Assembly (NCBI GenBank): GCA_028023455.1
Contig: JAQFVV010000055.1
Location: forward strand, 6,478,030-6,542,029
Length of the DNA stretch: 64,000 bases
Reading direction: 5' to 3'
DNA from: Epiperipatus broadwayi
Taxonomy: Eukaryota; Onychophora; Udeonychophora; Euonychophora; Peripatidae
Positions within the stretch are counted from its first letter, which is position 1, and every line of letters begins with the position of its first letter. The notes beneath the pieces were generated by a model that made no database searches, was not told the origin of the DNA, and worked only from the letters and a program-made list of their open reading frames with translations. A program made the translations under genes and the position numbers. This document shows positions 45,448-58,228 of the stretch, piece by piece.

Positions 45448-48400
45448 GTGAGTAATTCTATATACTCTCTTTCTAAAAATAATCATATCAATAACAAATT
45501 TTATTATAAATATATTTATACTTTCTAAGTTGGTCTGTAATCATTTTTTACTTAGGCGATTAAAATTTAAATTTATACATTGTTGTCATTTTGCAAGAAT
45601 ATTTAGCTATATAAATATTTTAATTGCATATTTTTAAATATATTGATTATTTAAAAATATATAGTCAAAATATTTAAATGGGAACAATTTGCCATTAAAA
45701 AAAAACATCCACCGTTTAATCTGAACGAAACGTCAATGTTCACTCTGTTTCTTGGTGTTCAAACGTCACATGATCTTTCAGGCAGCTATTTATACAACTG
45801 ACACAAACCTATTCTTGAGTCAAACAAATTCAAATACATTACTAAAATAATTTACAAGCAAGAATCCCAAAGAATTATTTTAAAAACTTGTAAATAACAC
45901 TTTTGTCATATCAATGCCAAAGATAAGCATTATTTACAATTTTGTTTAAATGTGATTCTTTGGTTATCATGTTTGTGAATTGTCTTGGTAACATATTTGA
46001 GCTGTTTGTTCCATGAATAGGTTTATATTCCTAGCATTACATATTTGATAGATCGTAAAATTTACATGTTCATTAAAATCATTTGCAGTTTTGAAGTGTA
46101 TTAGTTTTGTTACCCAAAAAATTATATGCTGAATTAATGTCTTTCATTTTGAAGTAATAAAATTGAACGACATTTAAATGTTTTTTAGTAGCAGTTTCAA
46201 AATGTATTAGTATTATTAGTATTATTAGTATTATGGAAAGTATTGATTTCTGTAAGCAATTATATATTTTTTTATTATATTTGTAAATTAGAAATACATT
46301 TCCATATTCATGGACCCACCAAAAAATATAAAATATAAAAAGCTAAAAATTCACAAATCTGAATTTTTAAATTTTATATATATTTACCCTTTCCTTCTTT
46401 TGTCTATTCAGTCAATCATATGCTTGGCCTCTCTTTCTCTCTAAATATATTATTATACCATATTTTTGTAATTGCATGATACTATTTTTGTTTTTTAATT
46501 TTTATTGATGTCTTAAATGCGTACATTTTCAAAATTAAGTTGTATTATGGATATGTGTATTCATATATTTAACATTTATATTTAATAATTAATAGTATAT
46601 AAATTTATGTATATATAAAACAATAAAAATAATAAATACAACAATAATTAACTATTATTTATGGTAGTACTTTCGGTTAATTCCTTAACTCTCCTCAACT
46701 GCCGTTAAATTAAAAAAACATAACAGAAACAAATATCTTCAACTCAAATCCCACGAATCCCGAATTTTAACACTAGCAGCTTGTCTATTAATTATATTAA
46801 TTTCTATTTATTAAAATTGCCTCCTTAATTTTTCTTTTATTATCGTTTCTCTCTTTATGAGTGATCTTAACACTTTCAAGATCAAACTTAAATTTATATT
46901 TACATGACCTGTCATGATCCAAGAAAACTGAAGCAGACATTAAATCACTATTATTTTTACTTTTCACTCGCTTGTATACCAATTCATTCTCCTTTAATCT
47001 TTTTTCAATACTGTACTTCGATTCAATAGTTTTTTAATTAATGGATATTTTATTTGTATTAAATTTATATATATGTAAAATTGTGGAAGTGCTAGCATGA
47101 AGAGAAGTTCTTTCCACAATTTAACATATATATTATACAGGTCTATATACAAAAAAAGTTTCAAACTAAATAATATGGGAGGGGGATTAGCCGCAATTGA
47201 TGAGAATCTATAAAATATCAAATTTATGTCAGTGTGATTAAGTAAGGAGTTACGAAAAGGAAGAAAGAATTGAAAAGATATATGCTTAACTAAAATACAT
47301 TTACTTATTTATTAGAAATGTAAGGGCATCCTATACCCAGGTTAAGAATATGCATTGAGCGTGTCTTCTGTTGGAATTATTTATACCTTTACTACTATAG
47401 TATGCTAGACATTAAACACACCAGACATATAAGGAAAATGCATGGTGTTTTTACTGACTTCAAAGTGAAAAAGGAAGTTAAAATGCTTGAAGTTAATTTC
47501 CTCATTGTTTATGATAGTTTTATACATTGTGGTTTAAATTTCTTACATCAGAACTACCTATTGCAGACTTATGCAATAGTGGATGCTAGATGGTAATATT
47601 ATCTCCAAATCTCTTCATATTAACTTTGGACTATTAGCTTTTTGGGGGAGCATTGGATTTGCATCCACACATCCATTGATTACTCAAGTTTACAATAGAT
47701 GGCTCTAGAGTAGATGAAATAGAATGAATTACAGTTTTCAATAGATTCCTGATTTTTTTTTTATGTCTTTGTGAGGAAATAGTTTAGTTATTTATTGTAA
47801 AATGTTAAACGTATTTTACCTTTATCCAATTATTATATTCCAAATAAAATGAATCAACAAGAGCATTTATTACAGGTAAAAATTACATATTTTTACACTT
47901 TATAATAAACGCTTAAACTATTTATACACCTGTAATATTCTTACAAAAACACAAAGGTCTTGAAATTGTTAAATTTCATTATTAAGAAATGTTTCAACTT
48001 TTTAAAATAATCATTTCCAGATTTTTTTAATAATTAACTATTCTAGCAATTCAAAATATTGTTAAAATCATATTCATGAGTTAATCACTTTTACATCATA
48101 ATCATTGATGGGTGAACTTTCTCTAGTTTTTTGTCATTGGCTTTTGCAATACAATAGTTTGACTTTTTGACGCCAAGTACTACACAGGATATAGATCAGA
48201 AAACATTATTAATCAAAATACTTATTTTAAAAGTGATATTTAAAAACATTGTTTAGATTAAGCATGCAATTAAAAGTATATGAAAGCTATCAGAATGTTA
48301 TATAGATATATATTTAGCTTAATTTTTCTATCAATGTAAAAAAAAATCCACATGATCTCCGCTTGCGCAATGATTTTCAAGAGCTAACTTTATTCTACTC

Positions 48401-48740
48401 CATTTCTGCTATTTCCTGTAAGCTTGAATAATCAATAGATATTAAATGTAGTGCTTATTACATCCATATCTAGTAGTTGTCTAACCTTATTCCAGACTTG
48501 TTTCTAGCTTAATATTGACCCATGCTTATTTGACAGCTTCTGCATGTATGTTTGATAACCTAAAAAAGATAAAAAATACAAGTCTCGACTTATCTTTTTT
48601 TTCCTTCAATATATTTTTAAGCAAGGATTAGAGAAAAATGAAATATTTAAATTGAAATCGCTTAATCTTATTATTTGTTTATTTTTTGCAAATAGTATTT
48701 TAAAGAATTCGTAAAGCTGGATAACATCTGTATAGCTATA
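45448..48740. other. Intron 6, first part: repeats only
   Basis: Contains the repeat shared with 8.05 kb (45850-46090), a small inverted pair around 47070-47120 (AAATTGTGGAA / TTCCACAATTT), and worn arms of the AATCAATRGATG family at about 47560-47720 and 48410-48520. No gene recognised. Confidence 0.45.
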
Positions 48741-48743
48741 GAA

Positions 48744-48893
48744 TACAATCAACTGCTACAGTTTCAACATGATAACCTGTGTTTAAAGATCCAAGTCTGA
48801 TTCACACATCTTTTATCTGAGGTACGTGATTCAAAGTTGTATCTCTAATTACAGATAGAATGTTGAAACTGTAGCAATTGGTTGTAGGCTATT
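48744..48893. repeat. Foldback repeat
   Basis: The left arm TACAATCAACTGCTACAGTT, TCAACATGAT is matched inverted by ATGTTGAAACTGTAGCAATT, GGTTGTA about 115 bases on. Short and non-coding. Confidence 0.75.
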
Positions 48894-48944
48894 ACCTTAC
48901 AGGATTCATCTAGCTTTATGCATTCTTTAATTAATCCTTATATA

Positions 48945-49165
48945 ACAAAGGCAAAACTCTCCATACAGTAGTGCTACCTTGCGCTAACAAGAGTAATCAA
49001 TGGATGAGTAGGCACTAGATAGGGATTTTATGCACAAACCTTCTGGCATCCATTGATTATTCTTGTTAGCACAAGGTGACACTACTGTATGGAGAGTTTT
49101 GCTTTCGTTTACAACAATTACGTGCTAGTATGAGACGGTAATCATGTGATGTTTAGTGGTTTAAT
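48945..49165. repeat. Foldback family A, internally deleted copy
   Basis: The arms GGCAAAACTCTCCATACAGT, AGTGCTACCTTGCGCTAACA and AGAGTAATCAATGGATGAG are mirrored by CATCCATTGATTATTCTTGT, TAGCACAAGGTGACACTACT and GTATGGAGAGTTTTGC. The outer text ATCATGTGATGT (49142) is the family end. The hammerhead-like segment has been lost from this copy. Confidence 0.85.
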
Positions 49166-49715
49166 CCTTATACAGTTATGTTTGGAGCTTTTTCAAAGCA
49201 TAAATTGATTATTTATTAATACTGCTTTATATTTGGAACATATTATATGTTTTGTAAAAGCTATTAAGACATTAGCTTATTTAAATTCATGCTTATGTCT
49301 AAAATAGTCTTGAAATCAATTATACTAGCACTATTCAGTAAGATCTAATGTGCTTGATTCAGACTTGGATTTATAAACACTGGTAGTGCTGGTTGTATTA
49401 TATTAAAAAAATATTTTGTATATCCCAATATATTAAAGGTTTTCTAAGAAGTCATAATATGAGGAATAGTTTATTTTGACAAGGTATTCTGTTTGTTATT
49501 ACTAAGGCATTTTTCACATTAAAAGTCACTCTCAATTTCCGCAAAACTAATTCAAATGACTTTTGACATTTTTTTTTCTTTTTAATTGTACCCTGAATAT
49601 GTCATTCTTAAAATCAAAATTATTTTTTATTCAGATTTTGACATTTCACCCACCCACCCACCCCTTCATTTTAAGATGCTTGTAAGATGTATCTTTTTTT
49701 TTTCATATGTCATAG

Positions 49716-49797
49716 CATCGGCCGGGATGCGAACCCACAACCGTCTGCAACCAACTACTTGCTTGCATGGTGGCTGCGATACCTCTCAGCTAACAAC
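49716..49797 (-). repeat. tRNA-derived SINE head or tRNA pseudogene
   Basis: On the minus strand an A box TAGCTGAGAGGT (49792-49781) and a B box GGTTCGCATCCC (49735-49724) stand at tRNA spacing, followed by GGCCGATG. The acceptor stem does not pair and no CCA or clean cloverleaf is present, so it is not a working tRNA. It is most likely the head of a SINE; a T-rich stretch on the + side could be its tail. Confidence 0.7.
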
Positions 49798-51059
49798 GCA
49801 AGACTAAGATATTGCTCTAATTAATGAAGTTGAAAAAACTGATTTTCAAAGATACAAACAGAATTTCAAAAGGGTAAAATATTTTTGAGAATTAGAAAGT
49901 ATTTTTTATTGAAGTTGTAAAGAAGCCCACCAGTATCCATTGATTCACTATCCTTGATTTCAGTTATCCACAGTGTAAAAAAGTATTAAATAAAAATATT
50001 TGACAAATTCACATGAACACCCATTTGTAGGAGCACTATCAGAATTATCTTATGCAGCGTACTTGGTCCTTAGTGGTTCCTCCTCTTTTTTTAAATTTAT
50101 TATTTCACTTTATTACGCTATTTTTTTATTGTTTTTTTTTTTTTGATGTGTAAATTTGTATATTTTTAAAATTTAATTATATTGTTGTCCATGTTTATAT
50201 ATTATATAGAGTCTGCTATTATTCATAATTTAGATACCATTGAAAGGTTTACATGGAATTGTCTATTGTATATACTGTATTTTTTTCATGGATTGTCACT
50301 AAAAAAATTATGTAAATTGTTTAAAACATAATGTTTATTCATTTAACCTGAATATTTTGATATATCCCCGGATGCTGTAAAATAGTTATATATTTTTATA
50401 CACATGTGGGATAATTGCTAATTTTTTATTTATTTATTTATTATCAGTCGAAAATAAAAAATTGTATGGTTGGTTCGAAATTGCACATCATTATACGGAT
50501 ATGCATTTTAACATTGTCCAGAACGCAAGAACGAATCTATTAAAAAGATAGCGAGTAATGGCAAACACCACTGCCGAACATCATCAAGTTACGTGGGATT
50601 ATATAATCAAGCTTTCAACGAAAAATAATAATAATAAGATTTAGATGTTATTATATATCTTGATCTTTTTATTGGAATATTTGATCTAATCAGTCTAGAG
50701 AATAAGTAGAAATTTTAATTGGATTGTATGATATCTGTTAAATCATATCGCTGTATATTAGACTCTTAAAAAAAACTTCAGATCAAATAAGCATATTAAT
50801 TCCTCAGATGGAAAAAATTTAGTGCCCATTATATTTAACGTATTTGTTTAAATGTTAATGTTGCAATAATAATATCTCAGCTTTATACAGAGAGGTGATA
50901 TGAAACTTATATAAAAAAGCACCTTAAGTTATGATGTATTGAAAAAAATTTGATGTCAATTCTGTCAAATACGATACAATATCGTAATAGATCGAAAAGA
51001 AAATGTATAAAGTGATGGAATACTCATTGAGAAAAGGCAGAATTTAGGTAACGGTTGTT

Positions 51060-51500
51060 AAATAGGATAAAGACATTAGAGAATTTGGGTTTTTAATAAG
51101 CAAAAGATTCTTTTCTGGCCCATTAAAGTTAGATTTGAGAAAGAAGGTTTGTTAAATAATTTGTTTGGGATATGGCTTTATATGGAATACAGATTTGGGC
51201 AATTAGCAAAAGATAAAAAGAAAGACTGAAAACATAAAGGGATGGGATGTTATGGCAGAATGGAATAAGTTCAAAAAGATAGAATCAACATAGTTGAAGA
51301 TTTGATGTGAATCAAGGAAAAGAGTTTTTTTGTTAAGGAAGTATGAAAAGAAATTGGATTTGGCATATCTTAAGAAGTAGGGGACTTATTAAAACTACAG
51401 TAAACACTTGTCAAGGATAAGAACAACAAGGAATGAAAAAAGTTAACTGGTAATCTAAAAAGGAATAGCAAAAAGTTTTTGGAAATAAAACAAGAGATAG
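51060..51500 (+). pseudogene. Degenerate RTE-like LINE fragment
   Basis: Across broken frames: KRFFSGPLKLDLRKK, VWDMALYGIQIWAI, a degenerate WTD-region, then KRNWIWHILRSRGLIKTT. This follows RTE-type LINE text (LDLRKRL..W.V.LYGAETW, and KRNWIGHILRR.GLL.TV). Heavily mutated. TA/TG microsatellites follow at 51580-51640. Confidence 0.55.
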
Positions 51501-51854
51501 AAATGCTTAGAGTTAGTTAAGTAATAGGCTGAGCCTGATTTTTGGAAAATTTTTAATGATGAAGATATGCAAGGATATTAATATATATATCTATGTGTGT
51601 GTATATATATATATACTTTTTAATATATCTGTGTAAATATATATTTGATTAGTAGTATATGCAGTATATATTATAAATAAGTAGTATACACCCTTCCGTA
51701 ATAATTGGCCTTCAATGAAGCTGGAAAGTGTGTAAATTAAATTATACATTTAATTACTAGTTTAATTATTAATGATATTTCTTGATTGCAATTTTATTTC
51801 TAATTAATAACATGAAAATTTAAATTATTATATTTTGTATACAGTGCATGTAGA

Positions 51855-52235
51855 TGATTATTAAAACAGGCAAAACTCTCCATACAGTAGTGCCACTTAA
51901 TGCAAGCCAAAGTAATCAATGGATGCCAGAAGGCTTGTGCATAAAATCCCTATCTAGTGCCTACTCATCCAATATCCCCAGCTTGTGGCTTTCATCAGTG
52001 AGGAGCCTTGGATATGAGAGCACTGCACCTAGATCTTAGGATCTAATGCAACCCTCCAGCAGCCACCTTTTATCTCTGCTTAACTACAAAACTATGAGAA
52101 TAAAATTGAAAACACAAAAATATTTTCGATCCAAGTTCATTAGCTTATATAGTCATATAGGACTGAACTATGGAGAGTTTTGCCTGTTTTAATAATAGTT
52201 ATGAGCAAGCATAAGAAATGGTGATCATGTGATAC
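51855..52235. repeat. Foldback family A, copy with core deletion
   Basis: The left half is long and well kept: AAACAGGCAAAACTCTCCAT, AGTGCCACTTAATGCAAGCC, AAAGTAATCAATGGATGCCA, CAATATCCCCAG then CTTGTGGCTTTCATCAGTGA. About 12 bases that hold the GAAAC block elsewhere are missing. The right end is ATGGAGAGTTTTGCCTGTTT, then ATGGTGATCATGTGAT. Confidence 0.85.
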
Positions 52236-52951
52236 ATATAGATGACTGTTTAAATCTTGGAAATTTCGCCTTTCTCATTACTTTTATTATTATTTTTCAT
52301 TAAAGTACTTATTAAATAAATAAAAGGTATATTTTATGATTTTCATTCCAGTATCACGCATTCTGATTTCAAAATCTGCTAATAATAGTAATTGGTGTAA
52401 CGTAAGCTAAAAATAATCATTTTAAAGTTGGATTCTAGTATTCAGGTTAAAATATGCAATTGAGGATCATGCAATCATTCAAGCACTGGAAGCAACAGGT
52501 TGAGCCTAGATTGGTTCTCAAATCCATCACTATTTGATTGTATTAAGAAGCATGGGTTTAATGTCAGACAGAAATGAGCTCTTGTTTATCAACTTAAATT
52601 ATATATATTTTCATTAAATACTTCTGAAAAAAATTAAGTCATTATGTTTTATTACTAGTAGGAATAATTTTTTTTGTCTGGTTAAAATATTTTTTTGCAA
52701 ATGCTAAATCCTTTTACTTTAATCTTGCAGTGAAATTAATAATAAAATCACTTTATAAATGTAATTTATTATTAAATTAGATTACTTTTTTTTAGAAAAA
52801 AAAAAAAAAAAACGGTAGTTATTTATTTGCCTAATTTCTTAACTTTAATGTTGCACCTATAAATTTGAAGTGGTTTAATTAATCGCTTCGATATTTTTAT
52901 GTACATGTGTAGAGATTTAGTCTAAAAAATATTTTTCTGTTTGCTGATTAG

Positions 52952-53163
52952 GTAAATAAATTTGAGACAAATAAGTCAATAAATGTCGGTATGATAAGTA
53001 GCTGTAAAACATTCCTCCACGTACGAGACGTTGTAAATAAACTTATGCAGAAATGTGAAAAAATATCATTAAAGATGGGAAAATTAGTGACCAGACTTAC
53101 TGACGGTGATGAAGATAATGAAGACATGCAAGTAACTGAGCAACCCAAAATACTTAACCAAAA
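52952..53163 (+). CDS. SMARCAD1: SMARCAD1 exon 7 (region preceding the SNF2 ATPase)
   Basis: Acceptor GCTGATTAG|GTA, donor CAAAA|GTAAGC, 212 bases, phase 0 in and 2 out. It encodes SSCKTFLHVRDVVNKLMQKC, EKISLKMGKLVTRLT and EQPKILNQ. These match human [35 protein letters not shown] and EQPSILNQ in order. This alpha-helical region leads straight into the helicase. The antisense open frame over it is a shadow. Confidence 0.95.
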
Positions 53164-53204
53164 GTAAGCTATTGATAATTTATGTATATATATGATTAAG
53201 TGTA

Positions 53205-53512
53205 TAGATAAATTATTTTTTGGGTTAAACCGTGTATTATTTTCCATTACGATGAACTAGCATCCGCCATTGTCAATGTTAACTTTTGAAAGAAAAATCA
53301 TTAGATCTCAAACAGTAACTTGACTGAATGCGAGATGAGAAATGAGATTCAGAAAATCGTTAGATGTCAAACAGTAATTCAGTCACGTTACTGCTTGAGA
53401 TCTAACAATTTTTCTTTCAAAAGTTAACCTTGACAATGGTGGGTGCTAGTTTGTCAAAATAGCGGTATGTAATGGAAAATAATACACGGTTTAACCCCAA
53501 AAATAATTTCTC
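53205..53512. repeat. Foldback repeat next to exon 7
   Basis: The arms TTTGGGTTAAACCGTGTATT, ATTTTCCATTACG and CATTGTCAATGTTAACTTTT are mirrored by AAAAGTTAACCTTGACAATG, GTAATGGAAAATAATACACG and GTTTAACCCCAAAAAT. An inner direct repeat (TCRTTAGATSTCAAACAGTAA) occurs at the centre. It starts about 40 bases after the exon 7 donor. Confidence 0.85.
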
Positions 53513-54371
53513 TACATCATTCAAACATGAAAACATCAAATATAATATGATTAAGTGTATGAATATATGTGCACAGTTTGTGTGAGAATACATGTAGATT
53601 TATGTATGCGTATATGTGCATGTATATTGTAACAGAATGAAATGATGCAAGGCATCAAGACTGTATATTTTCTAACCTGCAAACATTTATAATTTGATGA
53701 TGGTGAGCATCATGCAAACTAGATATTTATTGTACATATAGGTGAATGCCACCTCTTAATCCATTTATAATGATCTTACGGCCTGTAGTATGTGCATGTA
53801 CAAGATATGAATGCTTTATATTACAGTATTAAAATAAGATAAACCCAATAAGTAGATGTAACAAACCCAAATGCAATATCTATCATTGACAGATCTTGTA
53901 TTAACACCAAAATAAACTAGAGAACTAAATAAATTTAGGGATCAAGGACACCATGGTAAATGTTAACCATAATAATTTTATTCTACAAAATATACATTAT
54001 GATTATTATGATTAAAACACTAAATAAGAATAATAAAAAACCATAAATTAATAATTAATCTCATATTTCACTTTTGTTAAAATTAAATTGGTGTAATACT
54101 ATAAAATATTTCAAGTTTTTTTATTAAAATTTATTCTTGTACGATAATTGAAATAATCAAACATATTTATCATTTACGATTTAGATTGTGTTTTTGACAT
54201 GGATATTATAATTGTGAAACAAAGCAGAAGTGTATCTCGTTAAGAGTTAATATTTAACTCACCCCGTATGATAAAGATTAAAAATGTATATATCTGCTCT
54301 GCTTCAAGTTATATATCTTTAAATTATAGCAAAAATTAATATCTATAATCTTGTTTATTGATTAAATATTT

Positions 54372-54550
54372 TTGGGTACTTTTTCAGCACACTGGACAAG
54401 CCACTAGGTGACGCTGCATTACCATCAAGAACCTCCAAGAAGCCTGTAAGTGATAAATTTCTATCCAAAAATGGCTGCCTTCTTCGTGGTTCTTGATGGT
54501 AACTGCAGCGTCACTTAGCGGCTTGTCCAGTGTGCCGAAGAAGTACCTAT
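54372..54550. repeat. Short foldback element
   Basis: Ends GTACTTTTTCAGCACACTGG and ACAAGCCACTAGGTGACGC, mirrored by GCGTCACTTAGCGGCTTGTC and CAGTGTGCCGAAGAAGTAC; inner pair CATCAAGAACC / GGTTCTTGATG. Non-coding and GC-richer than its surroundings. Confidence 0.85.
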
Positions 54551-55753
54551 TTTTGTATGCTTGTCAGATTACTAATGAAAAAATAACTGTTAAAATAATC
54601 ACCTTTCCGATCAATTAGCATATGCATATTAAAGCATTAATTACCTTTTTTTTTTAATCGTTGGCATTTGTTAAATACAAGTGTTATTAAGATTATTTCA
54701 CAAAGAATGCATCAGGAAATTATTATTTTTATAGATTAAAAACAATAATATTACCATTTTTTTATTTACCCTGGATAGTGCGACACTGAATAAAAATTGT
54801 TAATTGTTCTCACATATGTGTCCTTTGGGGTCCCACCAATCCACTGAAGTGGGGAAGAAATAATTGAGTAGAATTATTATTATTATTCATTAATAATCCA
54901 TATCCACCTTTGTTTTAAATAATATTTTTTTTTTTATTCTTTGGCTTCCTTGTTATACAATACTTATATCAGGTTAGATTTTTAATGCTATACTTTCTTT
55001 GCTATGATTTTTCATTTATTTTGAAGAGAGATTTGTGTTGTATAATTCAATTATTTCACGTTAATTCCTTCATAGGATTTCCTGGGAAATGTTATAGAAA
55101 ATGAGGAGATAAATCCCTTCCTCTAACTTATTAATTCTGATCACTTAAAACATATGATTATTATTGCAGTTCAATTTTAAAAATGGACATTTGAAAATAC
55201 ATGTAATTCAGTTTAATGTATTCCTTTTTTTTTTAAACTAAAATCGTGCTCTTTTACAAAGCAGGCTATAATTTCCATAAATTTTTATTAGTTTTCCCGC
55301 CTTATGTCTAGTGTTCTTACAAATCAACTAATTTACACAAATAAAAATAACATAAAGCAAAATATTTTTATAAATTGTAATAATAAATATTTAATAATCT
55401 AAAATAACAAACATTTTTTTATTTTATTCTAGATACCAAATAATGATATTAATTTTACAAAGTATTTTAATATTGATGTATATTTATATAATTATCTATT
55501 TATGATAACATGCACACACATCACATATTGACTGACCAGGTTACATATCCATAGCTAATATGAATTACCATTCCTTATTAACTACACTTTAAAAGAATTT
55601 TTTTAAACAATAACAGTAATAATATAGCTATTGTTTTCCTTTTTTTCTTTTCTTTTGAATACTTTCTAGCTTTTATATAAACCCTATGGTTTCAATTTAT
55701 ATGTGAAAATATTATATATAAAACTTGCAAATAAGCTCTTAACAAGCTTTGCA

Positions 55754-55816
55754 GAATATCCCCAATGCCAGACCGGTTTCTGCTACTGGCTTCCTCAGTG
55801 AGGCTGTAGGATATTC
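55754..55816 (-). ncRNA. Candidate hammerhead ribozyme, family B, left arm
   Basis: On the minus strand: GAATATCC, loop, CCTCA, CTGAGGA, AGCCAGTAGCA, GAAAC, CGGTC, TGG..., GGATATTC. The distal stem I (GAATATCC/GGATATTC) is a perfect 8 pairs. The inner part of stem I is weaker here, with one C-C clash. ACCGGT is self-complementary, so the short stem III could pair between two molecules. Confidence 0.45.
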
Positions 55817-55907
55817 AAGCATTAGATTAAAAATACCAGTACAAGCCCAGCACTTAAAAAATCTGAAATTTTCAGACATTCATATGACTTCTAATCCACT
55901 GCTTAAA

Positions 55908-55970
55908 TATCTTAGCACCTCATTGAGGAAGCCAGTAGCAGAAACCGGTCTGGGATTGGGGATATTCTGC
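55908..55970 (+). ncRNA. Candidate hammerhead ribozyme, family B, right arm (core C3 changed)
   Basis: + strand: AATATCTTAGC, ACCTCA, TTGAGGA, AGCCAGTAGCA, GAAAC, CGGTC, TGGGAT, TGGGGATATTC. The first base of CTGANGA is T here, which should impair cleavage. Predicted scissile bond 55950/55951. Confidence 0.35.
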
Positions 55971-56199
55971 AAAGCTTGTTAAGAGCTTATTTGCGAGCTC
56001 TCTCTCTATATATATATAACATTTGTAATACAAGTTTGTTAAATTAGGACATGTGACATGTGACTTGATTTCTTTGTAATTTTATTTTTTTGCTATTAAG
56101 GCTTCTGCAATTTTATATGGTGCATCTGAAATTGGTTCAGCCCCATATGGCTGTTTAATTTAGATAGCTGGATTGGAAGACATATGAATGTCTGAAAAT

Positions 56200-56430
56200 T
56201 TCAGATTTTCTACTTAATCCATTAGATAAAGTGCTGGGCTTGTCCTGGTATTTTTAATCTAATGCTTGAATATCCTAGCACCTCGCTGAGGAAGCCAATA
56301 GTAGAAACCGATCTGGTGTTGGGGATATTCTGCAAAGCTTGTTAAGAGCTTATTTGCAAGCTATATATATAACATTTGTAATACAAGCTTGTTAAATTAA
56401 GTCATGTGACATATGACTTGATTTCTTTGT
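56200..56430 (+). repeat. Family B single arm with hammerhead-like core
   Basis: + strand 56268-56330: GAATATCC, TAGCACCTCG, CTGAGGA (56286-56292), AGCCAATAGTA, GAAAC, CGATC, TGGTGTTG, GGGATATTC. The core blocks are intact; the cleavage triplet has become ATC. Flanked by GTGCTGGGCTTGTCCTGGTA upstream and GCTTGTTAAGAGCTTATTTG downstream, as in the 62.8 kb copy. Confidence 0.6.
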
Positions 56431-56489
56431 AATGTGAAAATATCTATGCACATATGTCCATATATATTTTATAATTACGATACACTACA

Positions 56490-57005
56490 ACCATGCATGT
56501 ATACATGTCACCAATAAATATTTCATTAACTGAAGTCATAAGACAAGATAAAAAGATGGTCATCCACTTTTCGGTCCCTATCTAGAATCTAATAAAGTCT
56601 GATATTATAACTCATAACAAATAACGGAATGAAATATAAACTGTTGGATAGCTTTAATGCACGATAAATCAGCCAAGAATTACATTTAATGCCAGATTGA
56701 TAATTAATCATTTTATAATACCAATCAAATCATTCTCACAAATACTTTATATATATAAAAACCAAAAACACAAAAACTGGTAAAATATTCAATTAAGTTT
56801 CATTGTAGCCATACATGTCTAAATGTCACCAGTAAATATTTCATTAATTGCAGTCATAATTGCAATATGACGATAAAAAGATGAATATTCACCTTTCTAT
56901 CCCTGTCTTAGGGATAGAAGGGTGGGCAGCCATCTTTTTATTTTATTGTATGATTGCTATTGATGATATATTTATTGGTGACATGGAGGCAGGCATGGGT
57001 GTCGT
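56490..57005. repeat. Direct plus inverted repeat cluster
   Basis: Segments 56492-56585 and 56808-56905 share CATACATGTC, CACCARTAAATATTTCATTAA, GCAGTCATAA and ATAAAAAGATG. The second is mirrored by 56918-57000 (GGGATAGAAGGGTGGGC, CATCTTTTTATT, ATATATTTATTGGTGACATG), forming a foldback. The open frame 56860-57102 is a by-product. Confidence 0.75.
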
Positions 57006-57459
57006 GTATTTTAATTACATATTTGCCAAGTTATTTTTGTGCATTTTCAGTTTGTATACATATTTTATATATGTATACGGCCTTCATTCTCAGACATGGT
57101 AACTAACTCTAATAAAAACATCGCTGAAGAAATTTCTAAAAAGTTTTATTAGACCCAAAGGAAAAATAGAAATATTTTACAAAAATTAAGCTTGCTCAAT
57201 GAAATAGGACATTTTTGTGATAAAAATATTATCAATTTCAGGTAAACAGATTTTGTAGCAAGTTTCTTTTAGAGAAACTAGATCACAAGTCAAAGAAGAA
57301 ACTGCTCTACCTCCGAATAAAAAATAAATAAATTGGCCACTGCTCTGCTGTAATTAATTTTAGTAGAATATCATTGGTGGCAATGTAATTATTCATAAAA
57401 TATCATATGACTTTTTCCAGCATATTCTTTAACAAATGCTTTCAGAAGCAGTTCTCTTT

Positions 57460-57682
57460 ATTCTGCTTCAGAGCCATCTATTGTAAGTTTGAGTAAACAA
57501 TGGACACCAGATGGTAGTGCTATTTCTGGATTATGGTATAAGGGTATTAATTCCATGTGCGAATTCTAAGCCCTGTCTGAAGTTAGCTAAAAATCGTTCT
57601 GAGGATATGGATATAAAATTACGACCATATATAATCCACTAGTTACTCAAATTTACAGTATATTGATAGTGGGAAGAGAACA
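57460..57682. repeat. Foldback repeat, AATCAATRGATGCCA family, diverged
   Basis: The left arm GAGCCATCTATTGTAAGTTT, GAGTAAACAATGGACACCAG is mirrored by ACTAGTTACTCAAATTTACA, GTATATTGATAG. A worn core (AGTTAGCTAAAAATCGTTCT) lies between. Confidence 0.6.
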
Positions 57683-58228
57683 TCTCTTGAAAGCAAATAT
57701 TTAATTTTGTGATTAATGGGATTGGTCAGTAATAATTATTAAGTTCAAAGATCAGATAAGTCTCTACATAAGCATTTAAGTATTAATTTTAGACATGTTT
57801 TTGTTTTACTGTTAAACTGGAACTGTTAAATTTATAAATTATATATATGCAGACTAACATTAATCCAAATATCCCTAATTCAAAATTTTTTATTATCTGA
57901 GCAAAATTCGAAAGTACTATTCTGATTTCATGTTTTAATTTCTGCTATATAAAAATTTTAAGCGAATATAAATATATTGTATATTTTAAAGTACTATATG
58001 GTTATTAATAAAATGTAATTTATACACTACAAAAGCATATTTCAAAATATTTAAAATATGGATAATAAAGTTAATGTTTATTTAAATTGTCAGCAGGGTT
58101 TGCATTTTTAATGAGAGAGGAAAAGGATTGTTGAAATTCAAAAAAATTCACAAATCCACAAATCCTGGAATCAGATATTTTACATTGCATGATCAATGAT
58201 ACAATCACATGATCTTGGCTTACTTATT

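Larger units (their letters stand above)
55725..56070. repeat. Foldback family B with two inverted hammerhead-like cores
   Basis: Arms: AGCTCTTAACAAGCTTTGCA, GAATATCCCCAATGCC, AGACCGGTTTCTGCTACTGG and CTTCCTCAGTGAGG, each repeated inverted at 55910-55990. The right flank reads TATATAACATTTGTAATACA and ACATGTGACTTGATTTC, as at 56360-56430. The open frame 55749-55982 is simply the palindrome read through. Confidence 0.85.

Noticed and set aside
45715-45745. CTGAACGAAACGTC near 45.73 kb
   Set aside because: Core blocks are adjacent without a stem II hairpin between them and flanks do not pair, so not a hammerhead.
54372-54550. Possible ribozyme core in the short foldback (GTGTGCTGAAAAAGTAC)
   Set aside because: No CTGANGA with G at the eighth position and no GAAAC; only a simple inverted repeat.
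55749-55982. 77-residue open frame
   Set aside because: It is the family B palindrome read through, with similar peptide text forwards and backwards; not a gene.
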